Below the pieces are notes generated by a model that saw nothing but the letters and a program-made list of their open reading frames with translations, searched no databases and was not told the origin of the DNA. DNA of 64,000 bases, taken from DATJGR01 sp963787045. GTDB lineage: Bacteria; Pseudomonadota; Gammaproteobacteria; Pseudomonadales; Azotimanducaceae. Below are positions 38,251-47,612 of the stretch, in pieces; position 1 is the stretch's first letter; the number at the start of each line of letters is the position of its first letter. Both the position numbers and the translations under genes were made by a program. The stretch is from positions 62,001 through 126,000 of the forward strand of contig CAWBBR010000023.1 of the NCBI GenBank assembly GCA_963787045.1, written 5' to 3'.

Positions 38251-39540
38251 GTGCAGCCGCTGCGTATCGGCCTGTGTGGTATCGGCACCGTCGGCCAGGG
38301 TGTGCTCGCGTTGCTCGCTGCGAACGGACCTGCGATCGCTCGCCAGGCCGGGCGGCCGATCGAAGTGGTGCGGATCGCCAGCCGCACGCCGAAACCGGAC
38401 GTCATTCCGCCCGGTGTGCCGTTCACCACCGACATCGCCGACGTGGTCGCAGACCCGCGCGTCGAAGTCGTCGTCGAAACGATCGGCGGAGTCGATGCGG
38501 CCGGCAGGCTGTTTCAGCAGTGCATCGACGCAAGGAAGAACGTCGTCACCGCCAACAAAGCACTGATTGCGATACATGGCGCGCGGTTGTTGCCGGCCGC
38601 GCAGAAAGCGGGCATCTGCGTCGGCTTCGAAGGCGCGGTCGCCGGCGGCATTCCGATCATCAAGGCACTGCGAGAAGGGCTCGCCGGCAACGCCATCAAC
38701 TGGATCGCCGGCATCATCAACGGCACGTCGAACTACATCCTTACGCAAATGGCGACAGGTAACGACTTTGCTAAGGCGCTGGCCGACGCGCAGGCGCTTG
38801 GATATGCAGAGGCCGATCCGACGTTCGACGTCGAAGGAATCGACGCGGCGCACAAGCTCGCCATTCTGGCGGCGCTCGCATTCGGCATCCGTCTCGATCC
38901 GAACGCGGTGTATACGGAAGGCATCAGCCGCATCGGCGTAGAAGACCTCGACTATGCGGCGGCGCTCGGCTATCGGATCAAACACCTCGGTATCGCGCGC
39001 CGCACCGCGGCGGGTATCGAGATGCGCGTGCATCCAACGTTGATACCGGAGCGGCGCTTGATCGCGAAAGTGGACGGCGTGATGAACGCGGTCGTCGTCA
39101 ACAGCGACGCGGTCGGCTCGTCGTTGTACTACGGTCCCGGCGCCGGCGCCGGTCCAACGGCGTCTGCAGTTCTCGCGGATCTGATCGATATCGCGCGCGG
39201 CAATGCCGTCGCCGTACCGGCCGACACCGGCGAGAACGCGCTGCCGATCTCGCAAGTGACGACCGCGTACTACCTGCGGATTCCAGCGGTGGACCAGCCC
39301 GGCGTACTCGCAAAGGTGGCGCAGATTCTCTCGGTGAACGGCATCAGTATCGAAGCGGTGATCCAGCGCGAGCACGCGATCAGATCGACCGGCGCGGTAC
39401 CGTGGGTGCCGGTGATCATCCTGACGCACCGCGTGATCGAGCGTGCGATGGACGCGGCGGTCGCAGCGATCCAGGACCTCGACGAAGTGGTTCACCCGAT
39501 TACGCGCATCCGGGTCGAAACGCTGGACGAGCATGCCTGA
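38251..39540 (+). CDS. hom: Homoserine dehydrogenase
   Basis: Hom reduces aspartate semialdehyde to homoserine, feeding threonine and methionine synthesis. The 429-residue protein has an N-terminal Rossmann fold (LRIGLCGIGTVGQGVLALL), catalytic region GFEGAVAGGIPIIKALREGLAGN, INGTSNYILTQM and EADPTFDVEGIDAAHKLAILA, and a C-terminal ACT domain (AVDQPGVLAKVAQILSVNGISIEAVIQ) that would bind threonine. It starts with GTG at 38251. Its stop overlaps the recJ start by 8 bases. In Pseudomonas hom is followed by thrC; here no thrC is seen in this position, and recJ follows directly. Confidence 0.96.
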   Translation: MQPLRIGLCGIGTVGQGVLALLAANGPAIARQAGRPIEVVRIASRTPKPDVIPPGVPFTTDIADVVADPRVEVVVETIGGVDAAGRLFQQCIDARKNVVTANKALIAIHGARLLPAAQKAGICVGFEGAVAGGIPIIKALREGLAGNAINWIAGIINGTSNYILTQMATGNDFAKALADAQALGYAEADPTFDVEGIDAAHKLAILAALAFGIRLDPNAVYTEGISRIGVEDLDYAAALGYRIKHLGIARRTAAGIEMRVHPTLIPERRLIAKVDGVMNAVVVNSDAVGSSLYYGPGAGAGPTASAVLADLIDIARGNAVAVPADTGENALPISQVTTAYYLRIPAVDQPGVLAKVAQILSVNGISIEAVIQREHAIRSTGAVPWVPVIILTHRVIERAMDAAVAAIQDLDEVVHPITRIRVETLDEHA

Positions 39541-41284
39541 CGGTCGGCCGCCGGCCGCCGCCGGCACCCAGCGCCGCATCGTCGAACGTCCCGCATCCGA
39601 AAGCGTTTCGGAGCTGTCGAAATCGCTGTCGCCGCGAATGGCGAAGATCTACGGCGCCCGCGGCATCAATTCCATGGCCGAGCTCGACCTCACGCTCGGC
39701 GCGCTGCTGCTTCCGCGCGAGCTCGATGGCGCGGCACACGCGGCCGGCCTGTTGGCCGACGCGGTAACCGCAGGGCGCCATATCCGATTCGTTGGCGATT
39801 TCGACGCGGATGGCGCGACGTCGAGCGTGGTCGGCGTCGCGGTACTGCGCGCGATGGGATGCGCACGCGTGAGCTTCATCGTGCCGAACCGATTCGAATT
39901 CGGTTATGGGCTCACCCCGGAGATCGTCGCCATCGCGATGGCCGACCATCCGGACGTGCTGGTGACGGTCGACAACGGTATCTCCAGCGTCGAAGGCGTG
40001 CGGGCGGCCCGCGCCGCCGGTGCGACGGTGATCATCACCGATCATCACCTGCCGGGGCGCGAAATCCCCGACGCCGACGCCATCGTCAATCCGAATCTTC
40101 CCGGTTGTGGATTCGGCAGTCCGAACCTGGCCGGCGTCGGCGTCATTTTCTACGTGCTCACGCTGCTGCGCACCGAACTGCGCGACCGCGGCTGGTTCGA
40201 GCGCATCGGCATCGAGCCGCCGAACATGGCTGACTTCCTCGATCTCGTATCTCTCGGCACGGTCGCGGACGTCGTGCCGCTCGATCACAACAACCGCATC
40301 CTCGTGCAACAGGGCTTGCGACGCATTCACGCAGGCAAGGCGAGGCCGGGAATTCGCGCGCTGTGCGAAGCCGCGGGCCGTCCGATGGCCACATTGTCCG
40401 CAGCCGATCTCGGTTTCGGCCTCGCACCTCGGCTCAATGCCGCGGGTCGCCTCGACGACATGAGCATCGGCATCCGTTGTCTCCTTGCTGACAACATCAT
40501 CGAGGCGCGATCGCTCGCGACCGCACTCGAAGAGCTCAACGAATCGCGGAAAGCGATTCAGCAGCAGATGACGCATGAAGCGGAGCTGTCGGTGGCGGCA
40601 ATCGATCTCGGCGGCGAAACGCAGTTGGGTCTGTGCGTCTACCGGGAGGGTTGGCATCAGGGTGTGGTCGGCATCGTCGCCGGCCGCTTGAAAGACCGGT
40701 TTGCGCGACCGGTGATCGCGTTCGCCGATGCCGGAGCCCTGGCGCCCGACGAGCTGCGCGGATCGGCGCGCTCGATTGCGGGCGTGCACATCCGCGACGC
40801 GCTCGATGCGATCGCGACCCGCTATCCGGGTCTCATCCAGCGCTTCGGCGGCCATGCGATGGCCGCCGGACTGTCGATCCGTCGCATCCACCTCGAGCGC
40901 TTCTCCGATGCCTTCGCGACCGAGATCGGCCAGTGGGTGAGCGCCGATGAAATCGGCGGCATCATTCTCAGCGACGGCGATCTCCAAGGATCCGAACTCG
41001 AACTGTCTCTTGCCGACGAGATCGCGCGCGGCGGACCGTGGGGTCAGGGCTTTCCGGAACCGTTGTTTCACGGCGACTTCGACGTCGTGAATCAACGGGT
41101 GGTCGGGGAACGCCATCTGAAACTCTCGCTGCGCAAGAACGCGCGAGTTGTCGACGCCATCGCGTTCAATCAGCTGCCGCTCGAAAAAGTGCAGCGCGCG
41201 CAGGTCGCTTATCGTTTGTCCCGCAACGACTTCCGCGATCGCGCGACGCTGCAGCTCGTCGTCGAGCACATCGTCGCGGTGTGA
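39533..41284 (+). CDS. recJ: Single-stranded-DNA-specific exonuclease RecJ
   Basis: RecJ degrades 5'-to-3' single-stranded DNA in recombination and mismatch repair. The 583-residue protein carries the DHH-family motifs: FVGDFDADGATSSVVGV, VTVDNGISSVEGVRAAR, TDHHLPGREIPDADAIVNPN, and LGTVADVVPLDHNNRILVQQG; the DHHA1 motif is RFGGHAMAAGLSI. It is intact. The start overlaps the hom stop by 8 bases, implying coupling. prfB begins 44 bases downstream, the usual gammaproteobacterial order recJ-prfB-lysS. Confidence 0.95.
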   Translation: MPDGRPPAAAGTQRRIVERPASESVSELSKSLSPRMAKIYGARGINSMAELDLTLGALLLPRELDGAAHAAGLLADAVTAGRHIRFVGDFDADGATSSVVGVAVLRAMGCARVSFIVPNRFEFGYGLTPEIVAIAMADHPDVLVTVDNGISSVEGVRAARAAGATVIITDHHLPGREIPDADAIVNPNLPGCGFGSPNLAGVGVIFYVLTLLRTELRDRGWFERIGIEPPNMADFLDLVSLGTVADVVPLDHNNRILVQQGLRRIHAGKARPGIRALCEAAGRPMATLSAADLGFGLAPRLNAAGRLDDMSIGIRCLLADNIIEARSLATALEELNESRKAIQQQMTHEAELSVAAIDLGGETQLGLCVYREGWHQGVVGIVAGRLKDRFARPVIAFADAGALAPDELRGSARSIAGVHIRDALDAIATRYPGLIQRFGGHAMAAGLSIRRIHLERFSDAFATEIGQWVSADEIGGIILSDGDLQGSELELSLADEIARGGPWGQGFPEPLFHGDFDVVNQRVVGERHLKLSLRKNARVVDAIAFNQLPLEKVQRAQVAYRLSRNDFRDRATLQLVVEHIVAV

Positions 41285-41327
41285 TCGTGATAGCATTGCG
41301 CGCCTTTTTTCGAGACGCGACGCGAGC

Positions 41328-42426
41328 ATGGCTGAGCTGACATCGCTGCGGGAACAGCTGAAAGATCTGCGAGCACGCAACGACGCGCTCAGGGGGTATC
41401 TTTGACTTCGACGAACGCAAAGGTCGTCTCGAAGAGATAGAACTCGAACTGCAACAGGCCGACGTGTGGGACGATCCGGACCGCGCCCAGGCACTCGGCA
41501 AGGAACGCGCCGCGCTGGAACGTATCGTGACCAATCTCGAGCGCGTCGGTACTGGTCTCGGCGACATGGGTGAATTGCTCGAGATGGCCGCCGCGGAAGA
41601 CGACGCGGCAACGCTCGACGACGTCGAACGGGAACTCGGCGCGGTCGACGCGAAACTCGGCGATCTCGAGTTCCGCCGCATGTTCAACGGCGAACTCGAT
41701 CCGAACAACGCCTTCCTCGAGATCCAGGCCGGCTCCGGCGGAACCGAAGCGCAGGATTGGGCCGAAATGCTGTTGCGCATGTATCTGAAGTGGGCCGAGC
41801 AACGCGGCTTCACGGCAGAGATCATCGAACTGTCGGCCGGCGAAGTGGCCGGCATCAAAGGCGCGACGGTCGCGGTCACCGGCGAGTACGCCTACGGCTG
41901 GTTGCGCACCGAAACCGGCGTGCATCGTCTGGTGCGCAAGTCGCCGTTCGATTCCGGCAATCGCCGACACACGTCGTTCGCGTCGGTATTCGTATCGGCG
42001 GAAATCGACGACGAGATCGAGATCGAGATCAATCCGTCCGAAGTGCGCATCGACACCTATCGGGCCAGTGGCGCCGGCGGCCAGCACGTGAACAAGACCG
42101 ACTCGGCGATTCGTATGACGCACCTGCCGACGAATACGGTGGTTCAATGTCAGAGCGAGCGGTCGCAGCACCAGAACCGCGACAAAGCATGGAAGCAGTT
42201 GCGCGCGAAGTTGTATGAACTCGAAATGCAGAAGCGAAGGGCGGCGCAGCAGACCGTCGAAGACAGCAAAGCAGACATCGGTTGGGGCAGCCAGATCCGG
42301 TCGTATGTGCTCGATCAGTCGCGGATAAAAGATCTGCGCACCGGGGTCGAGCGCACCGATCCGAACGAAGTGCTCGACGGCGATCTGGACGAATTCATCG
42401 AAGCGAGTCTGAAGGCAGGTCTGTAA
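41328..42426 (+). CDS. prfB: Peptide chain release factor 2, with programmed +1 frameshift
   Basis: RF2 recognises UGA and UAA stop codons. Translation starts at 41328 and reads 25 codons to an in-frame UGA at 41403, then shifts +1 within CTT TGA and continues GAC TTC GAC to 42426, giving 365 residues, the E. coli RF2 length. Conserved parts follow: the SPF anticodon-like motif in RKSPFDSGNRRHTSFASVFVS, the GGQ in RASGAGGQHVNKTDSAIRMTHLP, and the C-terminal RSYVLDQSRIKDLRTG. lysS begins at the stop of prfB in TAATG. The frameshift is regulatory, not an error: low RF2 slows UGA reading and favours the shift, raising RF2 synthesis. Confidence 0.97.
41391..41405 (+). promoter_or_regulatory. prfB recoding signal (Shine-Dalgarno-like element plus CTT TGA C)
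   Basis: The sequence AGGGGG TAT CTT TGA C is the canonical RF2 frameshift site. The purine-rich stretch acts as an internal ribosome anchor, CTT is the slippery codon, and the UGA is followed by C, the weakest stop context. The zero frame ends at 41405; the +1 frame enters at GAC 41404. Confidence 0.95.
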
Positions 42427-43917
42427 TGACAGAGGAAAACGACATCATCCGGCACCGCCGCGAAAAGCTCGCGGCACTGCGCGCGGCCGGAGAATCGTTT
42501 CCGAACGATTTTCGCCGTACCGCGTATGCGGCCGATCTGCAGGCGCGCTTCGGCGATACGGAGAAGGAAGACCTTGCGTCGCAGGCCGTAGAAGTATCTG
42601 TGGCGGGGCGCGTCATGCTTCGACGGGTGATGGGTAAAGCGAGCTTCTTCACGCTGCAGGATTCGTCCGGACGGATTCAATGCTACCTGCGCCGCGAACA
42701 GGTCGGCGAAGGGGCATACGAAGCGTTCGACAAGCTCTGGGACATCGGCGACATCGTCGGCGTCACGGGCACACTGTTCCGCACCAACAAGGGCGAGCTG
42801 ACGGTAGAGGCGCGTACCGCGCGCATGCTGGCGAAGTCGGTGCGACCGCTGCCGGAGAAATTCCACGGCTTGACCGACCAGGAAACGCGGTCGCGCCAGC
42901 GTTATCTCGATCTGATGATGAACGAAGGCACGCGCACCCTGTTCGAAACTCGCAGCGCGATCATTCAGGCGATCCGTACGTTTTTCGTGGCGCGCGGCTA
43001 TCTCGAAGTGGAGACGCCGATGATGCATCCGATCGTCGGCGGCGCTGCGGCCCGCCCGTTCGTGACCCATCACAACGCGCTCGATATGGAGCTGTATCTG
43101 CGGATCGCGCCGGAGCTGTATCTGAAGCGGCTCGTCGTCGGCGGTTTCGAGCGCGTGTTCGAGGTGAACCGGAATTTCCGCAACGAAGGGTCTGTCGCCG
43201 CGGCACAACCCCGAATTCACGATGCTCGAGTTCTATCAGGCCTACAGCGACTACCGCGATCTGATGGATCTGACGGAGGAGATGTTCCGCGAGATCACGC
43301 AGAGCGTACTCGGTGCGACGACGGTGAACTTTCAAGGCCAGCACATCGACTTCGGTGCGCCGATCGAACGTTTGACGATGGTCGATGCGATCGTCCGCCA
43401 CACCGGTCTCGACGCCGCAACGGTGCGCGACGCGGCCGCGTTGCGCCGCGCGCTGGTCGGCATGAATCAGGCGCCCGATCCGAAATGGTCGCTCGGCAAG
43501 ATGCAGGCCGAGCTGTTCGAGGCGCGAGTAGAAGAACGGCTCATCGATCCGGTGTTCATCACTGCGTATCCCGCGGAGATTTCGCCGCTGGCACGGCGCA
43601 GCGACGCCGATCCGACGGTGACCGATCGGTTCGAACTGTTCATCGCCGGCCGCGAGATCGCCAACGGATTCTCCGAGTTGAACGATCCGGAAGATCAGGC
43701 GGAGCGCTTCCGCGCGCAGGTGGAACTGAAGCAGGGCGGCGACGACGAAGCGATGGACTATGACCACGACTACGTTACGGCGCTCGAATACGGTTTGCCG
43801 CCCACGGCCGGTGAGGGTGTCGGCATCGACCGTCTCGTGATGCTGATGACGAACTCCACGTCGATCCGCGACGTGCTGCTGTTCCCGCACATGCGCCCGA
43901 GAGACGAGCAGACGTGA
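42426..43917 (+). CDS. lysS: Lysyl-tRNA synthetase, class II
   Basis: LysS charges tRNA-Lys. The N-terminal OB-fold binds the anticodon (VAGRVMLRRVMGKASFFTLQDSSGRIQ), and the class II catalytic core has LPEKFHGLTDQETRSRQRYLDL, motif 2 FERVFEVNRNFRNEG and motif 3 GVGIDRLVMLMTNSTSIRDVLLFPHMRP. The HNPEFTMLEFYQAYSDYRDLMDLTEEM segment follows in another frame after one inserted T near 43190 (GGGTCTGTCG for GGGCTGTCG). Length is about 496 residues, normal. It overlaps prfB by one base and ung by 4 bases. Confidence 0.97.
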
Positions 43918-44645
43918 CCGAGCGCGCGGCCGGTGATCGCGTGGTGCTGCACGCGTCCTGGAAGCGCGTGCTGCTCGACGAGTTCGACAAGACCTACATG
44001 CGCAACCTGCGCGCGTTCCTGTTGAAGGAGCGCGAGGCGCGCAAGACGATCTATCCGCGCGGTCCGGAGATATTCGCGGCGCTCGACCTGACGCCGCTCG
44101 AAGACGTTCGCGTCGTCATCATCGGACAGGATCCTTACCACGGTCCGAATCAGGCACACGGGTTGTGTTTCTCCGTGCAACCCGGCGTCGAAGAGCCGCC
44201 GTCGCTGTTGAACATCTTCCAGGAGATCAATTCCGATATGTCCGATCCGGCCGTGCCTGGCGGGCGCGCCGAGGGACATCTGCAAACCGGACACGGCTGT
44301 CTGACGTCGTGGGCCAGGCAGGGCGTGCTGTTGCTGAACGCGGTGCTGACGGTCGAACGCGGCCGCGCCGGTTCGCATCAGGGCCGCGGCTGGGAGACGT
44401 TCACCGATCGAATCGTCGAGATCCTCAACGCCGAGAGAGATGGGCTGGTGTTCATGCTGTGGGGCAGCTACGCGCAGAAGAAAGGCGCGATCGTCGATCG
44501 ATCGCGCCACTGCGTGCTGTCGTCGCCGCACCCGTCGCCGTTGTCGGCGCATCGGGGTTTCTTCGGTTGCCGGCACTTCTCCAAGGCGAACCGCTATCTG
44601 GTGTCGAAGGGCAAAGCGCCGATCGACTGGTTCGCGGTCGAGTAG
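43914..44645 (+). CDS. ung: Uracil-DNA glycosylase, family 1
   Basis: Ung removes uracil from DNA. The 243-residue protein carries the family 1 motifs: GQDPYHGPNQAHGLCFSV with the water-activating Asp and Tyr, LLLNAVLTVERG, LWGSYAQKKG, and the Leu-intercalation loop HPSPLSAHRGFFG. It starts with GTG, overlapping the lysS stop by 4 bases (GTGA), so it is probably coupled to lysS. It is intact. The convergent acyl-CoA dehydrogenase gene ends 6 bases away. Confidence 0.97.
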   Translation: MTERAAGDRVVLHASWKRVLLDEFDKTYMRNLRAFLLKEREARKTIYPRGPEIFAALDLTPLEDVRVVIIGQDPYHGPNQAHGLCFSVQPGVEEPPSLLNIFQEINSDMSDPAVPGGRAEGHLQTGHGCLTSWARQGVLLLNAVLTVERGRAGSHQGRGWETFTDRIVEILNAERDGLVFMLWGSYAQKKGAIVDRSRHCVLSSPHPSPLSAHRGFFGCRHFSKANRYLVSKGKAPIDWFAVE

Positions 44646-44651
44646 TCGGGC

Positions 44652-45944
44652 TCAGAACTCCGCGACTTCGTGCTCCAGCACGTCGGCATACTTCGCCAGC
44701 GCGGCATCGCGCCGTTTGATCAGGTGATAGTCCGGGAACATCTCGTTGGTTCCCTGATAGCCGCCGAGCACCTGACGCGCCACGGTCACCTTGTGCACCT
44801 CGGTTGGGCCGTCAGCAAGACCCATGTGATACGAGTCGAGCACGCCCGCGGCGAACGGCATTTCGGTGGACAGGCCGAGCGATCCGTGAATCTGCAGCGC
44901 GCGCGAATACACGTCGTGATACACGCGCGGCATCGCCGCTTTCACGGCGGAAATGTCGGCGCGCACCTTCCGGTAGTCCTTGTAGCGATCGATCTTCCAC
45001 GCGGTGCGCAGCACCAGCAGGCGGAACTGTTCGATGTCGATCCACGAATCCGCAATCATCGCCTGCACGAGCTGCTTCTGCGCCAGCACTTCGCCTTGCG
45101 TGGTGCGCGACAACGCGCGCTCGCAGGTCATGTCGAACGCGGCTTTCACTTTGGCAACGGTGCGCATCGCGTGGTGGATGCGGCCGCCGCCAAGGCGCGT
45201 TTGCGCCACGATGAATCCCTGGCCGGGTTCGCCGAGCATGTGGTCGCGCGGAATCCGCACGTCGTTGTAGCGCATGTACGCGTGTGCGCCTTCGCGTTCG
45301 TAGCCGACGGCCACGTTGCGGACGATCTCGATGCCCTTCGTATCCGACGGCACGATGAACATCGACATGCGCTGATACGCGGGCGCGTCGATGTCGGTCA
45401 CCGCCATCACGATGAGGAACGACGCGTAACGGGCGTTCGACGAAAACCATTTCTCGCCATTGATCACCCACTCGTCGCCTTTCGCTTCGGCAACGCACGT
45501 GAACACTTTCGGATCGGCGCCGCCTTGCGGTTCCGTCATCGAATAGCAGGAACAGATCTCGTTGTTCAGCAGCGGCTCGAGATAACGCGCTTTCTGCGCG
45601 ACCGTGCCGTAGTGCGCGAGGATTTCCGCGTTGCCGGTGTCGGGCGCCTGACAACCGAATACGGTCGGCGCGCATTTCGCGCGGCCGAGGATTTCGTTCA
45701 TCAAGGCGAGCTTGACCTGACCGTAACCCTGGCCGCCGAGATCGGGTCCGAGGTGACACGCCCACAAACCGCGTTTCTTCACCTGCGCCTGCAGCGGTGG
45801 AATCAGCTTCGCGCGGTTCGGATCGGTGAAGTCGTTCGGATGGCCGATGACGAAATCGAGCGGCTCGATCTCTTCTGTGACGAACGCGTCGATCCAGTCG
45901 AGTTCGCGCTGGAACTCGGGCTCGGTTTCGAATGACCAGCTCAT
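44652..45944 (-). CDS. Acyl-CoA dehydrogenase
   Basis: A 430-residue FAD-dependent acyl-CoA dehydrogenase. It starts MSWSFETEPEFQRELDWID, has the FAD-contact segment CSCYSMTEPQGGADPKVF, the substrate loop WFSSNARYASFLIVM, and the C-terminal region QIHGSLGLSTEMPFAAGVLDSY. The glycine-arginine and ENY-type ends resemble the ACAD10/11-like family; I cannot specify the acyl chain. It is divergent from the mmsA cluster with a 165-base gap, so it may belong to the same regulon, but the valine isobutyryl-CoA dehydrogenase step is already covered by another gene. It is intact. Confidence 0.9.
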   Translation of the reverse strand: MSWSFETEPEFQRELDWIDAFVTEEIEPLDFVIGHPNDFTDPNRAKLIPPLQAQVKKRGLWACHLGPDLGGQGYGQVKLALMNEILGRAKCAPTVFGCQAPDTGNAEILAHYGTVAQKARYLEPLLNNEICSCYSMTEPQGGADPKVFTCVAEAKGDEWVINGEKWFSSNARYASFLIVMAVTDIDAPAYQRMSMFIVPSDTKGIEIVRNVAVGYEREGAHAYMRYNDVRIPRDHMLGEPGQGFIVAQTRLGGGRIHHAMRTVAKVKAAFDMTCERALSRTTQGEVLAQKQLVQAMIADSWIDIEQFRLLVLRTAWKIDRYKDYRKVRADISAVKAAMPRVYHDVYSRALQIHGSLGLSTEMPFAAGVLDSYHMGLADGPTEVHKVTVARQVLGGYQGTNEMFPDYHLIKRRDAALAKYADVLEHEVAEF

Positions 45945-45996
45945 TGGGTGTTTCCCCGGTTGAATGAACCGGAAGAGTAAACCGGTTCGCACGTGA

Positions 45997-46053
45997 CGCG
46001 ACAGAGCAGGGTTTGTCGCGATCTCGTGCAGTCAATTCACGCCAGTCAATTCA
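45997..46053. promoter_or_regulatory. Divergent promoter region with an inverted repeat and 11-bp direct repeats
   Basis: The 165-base gap between the acyl-CoA dehydrogenase and mmsA holds a 7-base inverted repeat CGCGACA...TGTCGCG (45997-46003, 46014-46020) and two direct repeats CAGTCAATTCA (46029-46039, 46043-46053), 14 bases apart. Their position between divergent catabolic genes suggests binding sites for a regulator, but I cannot name it. No -10/-35 pair is clear. Confidence 0.45.
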
Positions 46054-46109
46054 TCCCGGAAAGGGGTTGTGCGATGATCGACGCAATCTCACTTGTCCGG
46101 AGTTCCGTC

Positions 46110-47612
46110 ATGGCCCAGAAGCTGCCTCTATTCATCGGCGGCGAGTTCGTCGAGAGCGAAACCAACGAGTGGCAGCCGATCACGAATCCGGCCACCCAGG
46201 AAGTGCTCGCCGACGTGCCGTTTGCGACGTATCAGGAGGTCGAGCGGGCGGTCGCCAGCGCAAAAGAAGCGTTTCAGACCTGGCGCGAGGTACCCACGCC
46301 CGAGCGCGCGCGCCTGATGCTGCGTTACCAGGATCTGCTCAAGAAAAATCACGACGACATCGCGCGGATCCTGTCGAAGGAAACCGGTAAGACCTTCGCC
46401 GACGCCGAGGGCGACGTGTTCCGCGGCCTCGAGGTGGTCGAGCACGCGTGCAACATCGGCAACCTGCAGATCGGCGAGCTGGCGAACAACGTCGCCCGCA
46501 AGCGTCGACACCTACACGCTGCATGCAGCCGCTCGGGGTGTGCGTCGGCATCACGCCGTTCAACTTCCCGGCGATGATCCCGCTGTGGATGTTCCCGATG
46601 GCGATCGCCTGCGGCAACACCTTCGTGCTGAAGCCGTCGGAGCAGGATCCGATGGTGCACGATGCGCCTGGTCGAACTGTGCGCTCGAAGCCGGCGTGCC
46701 GAAGGGCGTGCTGCAACGTCGTGCACGGCGGCGCGTCACGTGGTCAACGCGATCTGCGACCATCGCGACATCAAGGCGATCTCGTTCGTCGGCTCGACGC
46801 CGGTCGGCACGCACGTGTACGAACGCGCGCACGCTAGCACGGCAAGCGCGTGCAGTGCATGATGGGCGCGAAGAACCACGCGGTGTGCTGCCGGACGCGA
46901 ACAAGGAGCAGACGCTCAGCAAGCTGGTCGGCGCGTCGTTCGGCGCGGCGGGGCAGCGCTGCATGGCCGGTCGCGTCGCGGTGCTCGTCGGCGCGGCGAA
47001 GCAGTGGATTCCCGAACTGCGTCGGCAAGGCGAACGGACGCTCGGCCCGTGGGACGTGCGCCGGCGACCGACGTCGGCCCGCTGATCTCTGCGCGGCGAA
47101 GGAGCGCTTCGCGGCATTCATCACGAAGGGCAAGGAGGAAGGCGCGACGGCTCGTGCTCGACGGCCGACTGCCAACGCTCGCCGGATTCCCGAAGGACGG
47201 CAACTTCGTCGGCCCAACGATCTTCTCGGACGTCGAAGCCGGGCATGTCCATCTACGACGAGGAGATCTTCGGACCGGTGCTGCTCGCGGCGCACGTCGA
47301 CGATGCTCGACGACGCGATCGGCATGATCAACGCGAACCCGAACGGCAACGGCACCTCGATCTTCACGCGAGTCGGCGGCGCGGCGCGCAAGTTCCAGGA
47401 CGAGATCGACGTGGGGCAGGTCGGCATCAACGTGCCGATTCCGGTGCCGGTGCCGCTGTTCTCGTTCACCGGCTCGCGCGCATCGAAGCTCGGCGACCAG
47501 GACCTTACGGCAAGCAGGTGGTGCGTTCTACACGCAGACGAAGACGATCACGGCGCGCTGGTTCGACGAGATCGTCTCGACGGTCGTCGAACATGACGAT
47601 CAGCTGCAGTGA
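46110..47612 (+). CDS. mmsA: Methylmalonate-semialdehyde dehydrogenase (CoA-acylating)
   Basis: MmsA converts methylmalonate semialdehyde to propionyl-CoA, the last valine-specific step. The gene is the size of the family (about 500 residues). Conserved pieces, in order: LFIGGEFVESETNEW, ATQEVLADVPFATYQEVERAV, ILSKETGKTFADAEGDVFRGLEVVE, PLGVCVGITPFNFPAMIPLWMFPMA, FVLKPSEQDPM, AISFVGSTPVG, GAAGQRCMAG with the catalytic Cys, YDEEIFGPVL, and GTSIFTRVGGAARKFQDEIDVGQVGIN. Frame breaks cluster between 46495 and 47520. The alternative ATG at 46074 has AAAGGGG before it; I chose 46110 because it begins the family's usual N-terminus and has GGAG 10 bases upstream. Confidence 0.93.

Noticed and set aside
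41328..41405. A 25-codon truncated or broken prfB.
   Set aside because: The stop is the known programmed recoding site and the rest of RF2 follows in +1.
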